From positions 186,001 to 250,000 of the forward strand of contig NZ_JH725083.1 of assembly GCF_000278255.1 (NCBI RefSeq): a stretch of 64,000 nt of DNA. Direction: 5' to 3'. The notes below the pieces were generated by a model. It did no database searches. It was given only the letters and a program-made list of their open reading frames with translations, and was not told the DNA's origin. The position numbers were made by a program, and so were the translations under genes. Shown piece after piece: positions 57,864 to 64,000 of the stretch. The stretch comes from Bartonella melophagi K-2C. GTDB lineage: Bacteria; Pseudomonadota; Alphaproteobacteria; Rhizobiales; Rhizobiaceae. Position 1 is the first letter of the stretch; each line of letters opens with the position of its first letter.

Positions 57864-59177
57864 ATGACTAAGAAAGCAAGTGATCTACAAAAGTACTTTT
57901 TTAACAGCAATTTACAAACTGTTGATTCTACAGTCTTTGATGCAATCAGTGGTGAGCTTAAACGCCAACATCATGAGATTGAGCTGATTGCATCAGAAAA
58001 TATTGTTTCAAGAGCAGTTCTTGAGGCTCAAGGATCAGTTTTAACCAATAAATATGCAGAAGGCTATCCAAGAAAGCGTTACTATGGTGGTTGTCATTTT
58101 GTAGATTTAATTGAGGAATTGGCAATTGAACGAACGAAAAAGCTTTTTGGTGCTGCTTTTGCAAATGTTCAACCCAATTCTGGTAGCCAAATGAATCAAG
58201 CTGTATTTTTAGCGTTGCTTCAGCCTGGTGATACATTTATGGGATTAGATTTAAATTCTGGCGGTCATCTTACGCATGGTTCTCCTGTTAATATGTCAGG
58301 AAAATGGTTTAATGTTGTTTCTTATGGTGTGCGTCAAGAAGATCAACTTCTTGATATGGAGAATATTAAACGCCTTGCAAGAAAGCATAAGCCAAAGCTT
58401 ATTTTAGCAGGAGGAACGGCTTATTCACGCATATGGGATTGGAAAAGGTTCCGTGAAATTGCTGATGAGATTGGGGCTTATTTAATGGTTGATATGGCTC
58501 ATATTGCAGGCTTAATTGCTGGTGGTGTTCATCCTTCACCTGTACCATATGCTCATGTTGTTACCACTACAACGCATAAATCACTACGTGGTCCCCGTGG
58601 TGGTATGATATTAACCAATGATGAAACCTTAGCTAAGAAGATTGATTCAGCTGTTTTTCCTGGTTTGCAAGGTGGCCCTTTAATGCATGTGATTGCTGCT
58701 AAGGCAGTTGCATTGGGAGAGGCTTTACGGCCTGCTTTCAAAGATTATATTACCAATGTGGTTTCTAACGCTAAAATTTTAGTAAAACACTTACAGAATA
58801 ATGATTTTAATATTGTTTCTGGTGGTACAGACAATCATTTATTGTTGATTGACTTGCGTTCTAAAAAATTAACAGGAAAAAGTGCAGAATTGGCTTTAGG
58901 ACGTGCTGGTATTATCTGTAATAAAAATAGTATTCCCTTTGATCCCCAAAAACCATTTGTAACCTCAGGTATTCGTTTGGGTACACCTGCAGCAACAACA
59001 CGTGGTTTTTCGGAAAATGAATTTATCCAAATTGGTGACTTCATTTCAGAAGTTCTTAATGGTCTTAAAATAGCAGAAAGCGCTGAAGATAATGCTTCTA
59101 TTGAAAACGCTGTTAAGAAAAAGGTAAGAGATATGACAGATAATTTTCCTCTTTATTCTCATTTGAGCACTTGTTGA
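57864..59177 (+). CDS. glyA: Serine hydroxymethyltransferase
   Basis: PLP enzyme that converts serine and tetrahydrofolate to glycine and methylene-THF. 437 residues. The PLP lysine is in [16 protein letters not shown]. Other family blocks are [28 protein letters not shown] and [19 protein letters not shown]. First gene of the conserved rhizobial run glyA-nrdR-ribD-ribE-ribH-nusB; nrdR begins 12 bases after its stop. Confidence 0.97.
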   Translation: MTKKASDLQKYFFNSNLQTVDSTVFDAISGELKRQHHEIELIASENIVSRAVLEAQGSVLTNKYAEGYPRKRYYGGCHFVDLIEELAIERTKKLFGAAFANVQPNSGSQMNQAVFLALLQPGDTFMGLDLNSGGHLTHGSPVNMSGKWFNVVSYGVRQEDQLLDMENIKRLARKHKPKLILAGGTAYSRIWDWKRFREIADEIGAYLMVDMAHIAGLIAGGVHPSPVPYAHVVTTTTHKSLRGPRGGMILTNDETLAKKIDSAVFPGLQGGPLMHVIAAKAVALGEALRPAFKDYITNVVSNAKILVKHLQNNDFNIVSGGTDNHLLLIDLRSKKLTGKSAELALGRAGIICNKNSIPFDPQKPFVTSGIRLGTPAATTRGFSENEFIQIGDFISEVLNGLKIAESAEDNASIENAVKKKVRDMTDNFPLYSHLSTC

Positions 59178-59189
59178 GGCACGAAAAAG

Positions 59190-59672
59190 ATGCGCTGCCC
59201 TTACTGTCAACATGAAGATACACAAGTTAAGGATTCACGTCCTGTAGAAGAGAGCGCGGTAATTCGTCGTCGACGTGTATGTTCTGTTTGTGGTGGTCGT
59301 TTTACGACCTTTGAGCGTATTCAGTTACGTGAATTGTCAGTTTTCAAGAAAAGTGGTCGGCGTGAACCGTTTGACCGTGATAAATTAATAAGGTCAGTTA
59401 ATGTAGCGGTGCGTAAGCGTAATATTGATCCTGATCACATTGAACAAGCAATTTCAGGTATTGTACGCCAGATTGAAAATTTAGGGGACCCCGAGATTGC
59501 TTCAGAAAAAATTGGGCATCTTGTAATGGAATGGTTGAAAAGCATTGATGACATTGCTTATATTCGTTTTGCTTCTGTGTATCGCGACTTTCGTAATGCA
59601 ACTGATTTTCATGATATTATAAACGAACTTTCAAAAGATGTGGCGGATGTAAAATCTTATTTTGATGAGTAA
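59190..59672 (+). CDS. nrdR: Transcriptional repressor NrdR
   Basis: Nucleotide-sensing repressor of ribonucleotide reductase genes. 160 residues. N-terminal zinc ribbon with CPYC and [13 protein letters not shown] pairs (Cys3, Cys6, Cys31, Cys34), then the ATP-cone domain (about 48-138; [19 protein letters not shown]). Its stop codon overlaps the start of ribD. The repressor's targets, nrd genes with NrdR boxes, are not in the window. Confidence 0.97.
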   Translation: MRCPYCQHEDTQVKDSRPVEESAVIRRRRVCSVCGGRFTTFERIQLRELSVFKKSGRREPFDRDKLIRSVNVAVRKRNIDPDHIEQAISGIVRQIENLGDPEIASEKIGHLVMEWLKSIDDIAYIRFASVYRDFRNATDFHDIINELSKDVADVKSYFDE

Positions 59673-60789
59673 AGAAGCACAAGATAACCGCTTTATGGCC
59701 GCAGCCATTCGCTTAGCAGAGCGTCACATTGGACTTACCGGAAAAAATCCATCTGTTGGTGCACTAATTGTCCGAAATGATGATGGAAAGACATCCATTG
59801 TCGGCTATGGTATAACAGCTATCCATGGAAGACCACACGCTGAAGTACAAGCTTTATTAATGGCAGGCCCATTATCCAGTGGGGCGACTGCTTACGTTAC
59901 TTTAGAACCTTGTTCACATTATGGTGAGACTTCACCGTGTGTAAATGCACTTATTGATTCAGGCATTTTCCGGGTTGTTATTGCACTTACTGATCCAGAT
60001 GAACGGGTTTGTGGTCGTGGTATTGCTCTTTTACGTGCAGCTGGCATTGAAGTCGTTGAGGGAGTTCTGGCTAGGGAGGCTTTTGAAACGTTAAGTGCTT
60101 ATTTATGCGTAAAAAAACTGCAGCGTTGTGAAGTAACTTTAAAAATGGCAATTTCTGCAGATAATGGTATAGGAAGAAAAAAGAAGGGGAGAGTAGGAAT
60201 TAGTGGGGCGCAAGCTCATACATATACTCATATTCTGCGTGCTCAAAATGATGCTGTTATGGTTGGTATTGGCACTATATTAGCAGATAATCCACAATTA
60301 AGTTGCCGTTTGCCTGGGCTTGAAATACGCTCTCCTATACGTATTATTTTAGACACAAATTTACGTATTCCATTTGATGCAAAAGTTATACAAACAGCAA
60401 CAAAAATCCCTACATGGATTATTTGTAATGCAACTTTTGCAGAAAAAAATAAAAAAATGGCACTGGAACAGTGTGGTGTATGTGTATTTTCAATAGAAAT
60501 GAGCGATCATTTGATGCAGCCTTTTGCTATTTTACAGCTGCTTTGTCAGCGTGGAATCAATAGTATTTTGCTTGAAGGAGGAGCAAAGACAGGAGAAAAT
60601 TTTTTAAATGCTGGTTGTGTGGATCAGTTGATATGTTTTCATGCACCAGTTATTTTAGGTGCAGATCGTATCGATGCTCCCCATTTTGCAACTTATCTTT
60701 CAGAATTTAATGAAATTGAAACGAAAATGTTAGGAAATGATCGTTTGTGCAAATGGAGGCGCAAAACATTATGTTTACAGGGATTATAA
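59665..60789 (+). CDS. ribD: Bifunctional riboflavin deaminase/reductase RibD
   Basis: Carries out the deamination and reduction of the pyrimidine intermediate in riboflavin synthesis. 374 residues. The N-terminal deaminase zinc site is [11 protein letters not shown] and [14 protein letters not shown]. The C-terminal reductase (about 150-370) has [31 protein letters not shown] and [20 protein letters not shown] 59665 overlaps the last eight bases of nrdR, and the gene end overlaps ribE, so translation is coupled. Confidence 0.96.
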   Translation: MSKEAQDNRFMAAAIRLAERHIGLTGKNPSVGALIVRNDDGKTSIVGYGITAIHGRPHAEVQALLMAGPLSSGATAYVTLEPCSHYGETSPCVNALIDSGIFRVVIALTDPDERVCGRGIALLRAAGIEVVEGVLAREAFETLSAYLCVKKLQRCEVTLKMAISADNGIGRKKKGRVGISGAQAHTYTHILRAQNDAVMVGIGTILADNPQLSCRLPGLEIRSPIRIILDTNLRIPFDAKVIQTATKIPTWIICNATFAEKNKKMALEQCGVCVFSIEMSDHLMQPFAILQLLCQRGINSILLEGGAKTGENFLNAGCVDQLICFHAPVILGADRIDAPHFATYLSEFNEIETKMLGNDRLCKWRRKTLCLQGL

Positions 60790-61388
60790 CAGATATCGGT
60801 TGTGTTGAAGACATTCAGTCTTTAAAACAAGGAATACGCTTAAGTATTTCTACACATTATGATGTAGAGACTATAGAAATTGGTGCATCAATTGCGTGTT
60901 CAGGTATTTGTCTAACCGTTGTTGAACGTGAGCTAAAACATGCGAATGCTAATTGCTTTGTTGTAGAAGCATGGAAAGAAGCATTGTGTTTAACTAATCT
61001 TGTTCAATGGACAAAAGGGACTTTTGTTAATTTGGAGCGTTCATTGCGGCTTGGTGGTGAGATAGGTGGGCATTTGGTTTCTGGCCACGTTGATGGTTTG
61101 GCTGAGATCATTGATCAAAAAAATGAAGGTGATGCAATTCGTTTTTATTTAAGAGCTTCAATGCGGTTAGCGCCTTTTATTGCAGAAAAAGGCTCTATTG
61201 CGCTTAACGGTACGTCTCTAACCGTTAATTGTATTGAAAATAATATTTTTGATGTTCTTATTATTCGCCATACACTTGAAATGACAACATGGGGGCAGGC
61301 TAAAGTGAGGGACCAAGTGAATTTAGAAGTTGATCAGCTTGCTCGTTATGTTGCCAGGCTTTCTAATTTTAAAATGAAAGATGAGTAA
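60771..61388 (+). CDS. ribE: Riboflavin synthase alpha subunit
   Basis: Dismutates two 6,7-dimethyl-8-ribityllumazine molecules to riboflavin. 205 residues with two homologous lumazine-binding halves: [15 protein letters not shown] and the second around HLVSGHVDGLAEII. The first half has SIACSGICLTVVE and the second SIALNGTSLTVNC, the twin signature of the family. ATG 60771 has GGAGG 12 bases upstream, inside the end of ribD (19-base overlap). This is the gene called ribC in E. coli. Confidence 0.95.
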   Translation: MFTGIITDIGCVEDIQSLKQGIRLSISTHYDVETIEIGASIACSGICLTVVERELKHANANCFVVEAWKEALCLTNLVQWTKGTFVNLERSLRLGGEIGGHLVSGHVDGLAEIIDQKNEGDAIRFYLRASMRLAPFIAEKGSIALNGTSLTVNCIENNIFDVLIIRHTLEMTTWGQAKVRDQVNLEVDQLARYVARLSNFKMKDE

Positions 61389-61472
61389 ACTGAAAAATTT
61401 TTGTATTGTTTTTGAAGTTTGGTGGTTATGTAATCTTTAAGTCCTTTATTGATTTGAAATAGGGGTTTTGTT

Positions 61473-61931
61473 GTGACAAAAAAAATACATAAAAAGTTGC
61501 ATTTATTAATTGTTGAAGCACGCTTTTACGATAAAATTTCTAGTGAACTTCTTGCAGGTGCGGTGAATGTTTTACAAAAAGCTGAAGTAAGTTATGATAT
61601 TGTAACAGTTCCAGGGGCACTAGAAATACCTTGTGCAATAGCTTTTGCTGAAAAAAATAATAAGGTACCCTATGATGGTTATATAGCGCTTGGTTGTGTT
61701 ATTCGGGGTGATACATATCATTTTGAAATTGTTGCTGATAATTCTTGTCGAGCATTAATGGATTTAACTCTTCATAGGCAATTGGCTATTGGAAATGGTA
61801 TTTTGACTGTTGAGGATGAAGAACAAGCATGGGCACGTGCTAAACAGAGTGAAAAGAATAAAGGTGGTTTTGCTGCTGAAGCTGCTTTATGTATGATTGC
61901 TCTAAAGAAGAAATTTGGAGATAATCATTAA
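61473..61931 (+). CDS. ribH: 6,7-dimethyl-8-ribityllumazine synthase
   Basis: Penultimate step of riboflavin synthesis. 152 residues. Motifs: [32 protein letters not shown] and [15 protein letters not shown], with the catalytic His in TYHFE. The GTG start at 61473 follows AGGGGTTTT. nusB begins two bases after its stop. An 84-base spacer separates it from ribE, too short for an FMN riboswitch as far as I can see. Confidence 0.95.
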   Translation: MTKKIHKKLHLLIVEARFYDKISSELLAGAVNVLQKAEVSYDIVTVPGALEIPCAIAFAEKNNKVPYDGYIALGCVIRGDTYHFEIVADNSCRALMDLTLHRQLAIGNGILTVEDEEQAWARAKQSEKNKGGFAAEAALCMIALKKKFGDNH

Positions 61932-61933
61932 AT

Positions 61934-62410
61934 ATGGCTGATATAAAAAGCAAACATTCTTCGCATTTGGCTAATAAACGCGGAGTGGCAAGGCTTGCTG
62001 CAGTGCAGGCGCTATATCAAATGGATATAGTTGGCATTGGTGTTACGGAAATAGCAGCTGAATATAAAGCTTATCGTTTAGGAAAAGATATTGATGGTGA
62101 TCAATATCTTGATGCTGATTTTCAGTGGTTTCAGGCTGTTATAGTTGGTGTTGTACAAGATCAAAAGCAACTTGATCCTATGCTTCAGCAAAAACTTTCT
62201 GAGGAATGGTCACTTTCACGTCTTGATTCGATTTTACGTGCAATTTTGCGTGCAGGTTTATGGGAGCTAATGAATCACAAGGACATACCCACTGCCGTTA
62301 TTATAAGTGAATATGTTGATGTAGCAAAAGCGTTTTTTGAAGGTGATGAGCCAAGACTTGTCAATGCAATTCTTGATAGAATAGCAAAAGAAATTCGCCT
62401 GCAAGGATAA
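61934..62410 (+). CDS. nusB: Transcription antitermination factor NusB
   Basis: Binds boxA RNA with NusE (S10) during rRNA transcription. 158 residues. All-helical fold starting with [17 protein letters not shown]. The C-terminal half has [35 protein letters not shown] and [19 protein letters not shown], the family's best-conserved part. Last gene of the glyA operon, convergent with the BamE-like gene across 71 bases. Confidence 0.96.
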   Translation: MADIKSKHSSHLANKRGVARLAAVQALYQMDIVGIGVTEIAAEYKAYRLGKDIDGDQYLDADFQWFQAVIVGVVQDQKQLDPMLQQKLSEEWSLSRLDSILRAILRAGLWELMNHKDIPTAVIISEYVDVAKAFFEGDEPRLVNAILDRIAKEIRLQG

Positions 62411-62481
62411 TAAAATAAAACCCTAGTATTATTAGAATTTTATAAATGTCCGTTCAGTTAAGATTATAAGTAGGTAATTGA

Positions 62482-62955
62482 TTAACGTGAACTGTTAGAA
62501 GGACCTTTAACGACTTGGATTAAAAAAGACTGATCACTACCACCTGTTGGTGTTGTTTGAGTGATAAAATCGAATACTTGACCATCTTGTAGACCATAAT
62601 TGGCTATTCTTGCGACCTGACCATTTCTATTGAAATAAATAGCCAAGACTCTACGATCAATAATTTTGGTTTTCATAAACCGCATTTTACGATACCGAGT
62701 CTGTGAAATATAGTAAAAAACCTCGTTATCATATTTTGTTTTTAGTGAAGGAGTTCCAAGAGCTAAAAGAACTTGCTCCTGACTTGATCCAATAGAAACA
62801 GAATCGAGAGCATTTTGATCAAGAACATAACCTTCCTTATAGGTTTGGCTTGAAGTTAAAGAGTGCATTGAACTGCATCCAGAAAACGCTGCCATACTTG
62901 CTATAAATAGGCTAATCAATAATTTATGTTTGATTAAATTTGCCAAGTGAGGCAT
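62482..62955 (-). CDS. bamE: Outer membrane lipoprotein BamE (SmpA/OmlA family)
   Basis: Lipoprotein partner of the BamA complex. About 157 residues from the ATG at 62955, which has GGAG 11 bases upstream; an upstream in-frame start at 63015 would add 20 residues and spoil the signal peptide. Signal: HKLLISLFIASMAAFSGC, lipobox FSGC. The BamE domain has ALDSVSIGSSQEQVLLALGTPSL and the strand pattern VFYYISQTRYRKMRF...RVLAIYFNRNGQVARIANYGL. It is divergent from the DUF177 gene, as in other Rhizobiales. Confidence 0.92.
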   Translation of the reverse strand: MPHLANLIKHKLLISLFIASMAAFSGCSSMHSLTSSQTYKEGYVLDQNALDSVSIGSSQEQVLLALGTPSLKTKYDNEVFYYISQTRYRKMRFMKTKIIDRRVLAIYFNRNGQVARIANYGLQDGQVFDFITQTTPTGGSDQSFLIQVVKGPSNSSR

Positions 62956-63168
62956 CTGAATGATATCTCCATTTACACGTAAGCATAGGTAAGAAAGTGA
63001 CCCGCGATTTTTCAACTTTTAGCTTAATTTGCTATAATCTGCAATAGCTTACAGTGAGTTTCCTCTGTTATAAAATCAGTAATTTTATAGAAAACTGCTT
63101 TAAAAGTTATAAAATATGTTGATTAAACGAAGTTACAATATACTACATTTTTTATTTTGGAGTTATCA

Positions 63169-63726
63169 ATGAGTGTTAAAAATGTTTCTCAAATGATGTT
63201 TGCTCTGACTTATCCAGTGTCAGTACGCTCATTGTCTGCTAAGGGGGTAAAAATTCGTATTTGCGCAGATCAACAAGAATGTGCACATTTAGCCAAGAAT
63301 CATGATTTACTTGAAGTGAAATATTGTGGAGGAGAGTTTCATATTTTACCGTGGAAAAAGCGTGGGGTATATGTAGAAGGTTTACTGAAAGCACGTATAA
63401 TACAATCATGCGTCATTACATTGGAGCCATTGGAAAATATTCTTCATGAGAATATTGAGATTACGTTTGTTCCTGAGGATTTAAATTTGGTTAAACCAAA
63501 AGTGTCAAAGGATACAAGGGAATTGCTTTTAGATGCAGATGGACCAGATATACCAGAAGTTTTTTATGGGGATAAAATTGACATAGGTGCAGTTATGGAA
63601 GAATTTTTTGAACTATCAATTAATCATTATCTACGCAAAGAAGATGAAAATATGAGTTTAGTTAAAAATTCAGAAGAAATTGAACAAAAAACATCACCGT
63701 TTTCTGTTTTGAAAGAATGGAAATGA
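63169..63726 (+). CDS. DUF177/YceD-family protein
   Basis: 185 residues of the YceD (DUF177) family, whose members sit beside rpmF or plsX and are linked to 23S rRNA and ribosome maturation. Family core VEGLLKARIIQSCVITLEPLENILHENIEITFVPED and PEVFYGDKIDIGAVMEEFFELSINHYLRK. The usual CxxC pair is reduced here to a single Cys in this core. ATG 63169 lies six bases after GGAG; an in-frame start at 63157 would overlap the ribosome site. plsX follows. Confidence 0.88.
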   Translation: MSVKNVSQMMFALTYPVSVRSLSAKGVKIRICADQQECAHLAKNHDLLEVKYCGGEFHILPWKKRGVYVEGLLKARIIQSCVITLEPLENILHENIEITFVPEDLNLVKPKVSKDTRELLLDADGPDIPEVFYGDKIDIGAVMEEFFELSINHYLRKEDENMSLVKNSEEIEQKTSPFSVLKEWK

Positions 63727-63859
63727 TTATAAATATGTGAAAAACACTGTTATATGGTTAAAGAGAGAATATTTCTGTAAGCCTGTTGTGGTGATAATTT
63801 TTGTGATTTGTTAAATAACGAAAAATTTCAGTGTGAATTTAAATATAGGATGTGCAAGT

Positions 63860-64000
63860 GTGATTAGAATTTCTGTAGATGTCATGGGTGGCGATTATGG
63901 CCCAGAGGTTACTATTGAGGGGGCAGCAGTTGCGCAAAAACATTTGCCAAATATTCATTTTTTGTTTTATGGGATAGAAGAGGTTGTTAAGCCAATTTTA
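63860..64000 (+). CDS. plsX: Phosphate acyltransferase PlsX, N-terminal fragment (runs off the window)
   Basis: PlsX makes acyl-phosphate from acyl-ACP for phospholipid synthesis. The 47 visible codons read [23 protein letters not shown], the characteristic PlsX start. Start codon is GTG at 63860, with TAGGA about nine bases before it. The open frame continues to the last base. Confidence 0.93.
   Translation, partial: MIRISVDVMGGDYGPEVTIEGAAVAQKHLPNIHFLFYGIEEVVKPIL

Noticed and set aside
61389-61472. FMN riboswitch before ribH
   Set aside because: Only 84 bases are available and none of the conserved FMN-element sequence is present.

Overview
The window is chromosomal DNA of an AT-rich alphaproteobacterium of the order Rhizobiales (Hyphomicrobiales), almost certainly a Bartonella. 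The grounds are rhizobial gene order (rseP-bamA-lpxD-fabZ-lpxA-lpxI-lpxB, gltA-gltX-comEC, acpXL-fabF-fabF-adh-lpxXL, hfq-hflX, glyA-nrdR-rib-nusB), rhizobial-only genes (AcpXL, CpdR, a GPR/RgsE-like giant coiled-coil protein), low GC, long gene-poor AT-rich gaps and several decaying genes, as expected for a host-restricted relative of Brucella. I do not name a species.

Layout. 1-8009 (+): envelope assembly block with the end of rseP, bamA, then lpxD-fabZ-lpxA-lpxI-lpxB for lipid A. 8037-11145 (-): a four-gene polar amino-acid ABC importer. 11559-14544 (-): gltA and gltX1, divergent from comEC (14650-16947, +). 17036-17518 (-): bacterioferritin. 18050-25632 (+): rpiA, a DUF2059 secreted protein, gor, class II DAHP synthase, nadE and a second GluRS gene. 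25709-28027 (-): DEAD-box helicase and NAD kinase. 28254-36022: a gene-poor, decaying stretch holding tRNA-Arg, a double-frameshifted hutH, an amino-acid permease, remnants of a YafQ-like toxin gene, tRNA-Val, cpdR, an hsp20 gene with a possible RNA thermometer, and tRNA-Pro. 36316-44912: sufA, mazG and the acpXL gene set for the very-long-chain fatty acid of rhizobial lipid A, then maeB. 45956-50650 (-): a 1564-residue membrane-anchored coiled-coil protein. 51805-57546: hfq, hflX, an ExoP/Wzz-like protein with a dead P-loop, ctaA and argC. 57864-62410 (+): glyA-nrdR-ribD-ribE-ribH-nusB. 62482-64000: BamE-like lipoprotein, DUF177 protein and the start of plsX.

The genes fit together mainly around the cell envelope. 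BamA and BamE belong to the outer-membrane protein machine. The lpx genes make lipid A, the acpXL set makes and attaches its very-long-chain acyl group, RseP handles envelope stress, and the giant coiled-coil protein probably organises polar growth. The rest is central metabolism (citrate synthase, malic enzyme, SHMT, riboflavin, NAD/NADP, heme A) and translation. The two GluRS proteins fit organisms that make Gln-tRNA by transamidation.

I see no intact mobile element, CRISPR array, prophage or defence island. The most interesting signals are a beta-ketoacyl synthase paralogue with its whole Cys-His-His triad replaced, the GPR-like protein, a readable mutation history in hutH, a buried YafQ toxin pseudogene, a strong palindrome before cpdR and a ROSE-like hairpin over the hsp20 ribosome site.
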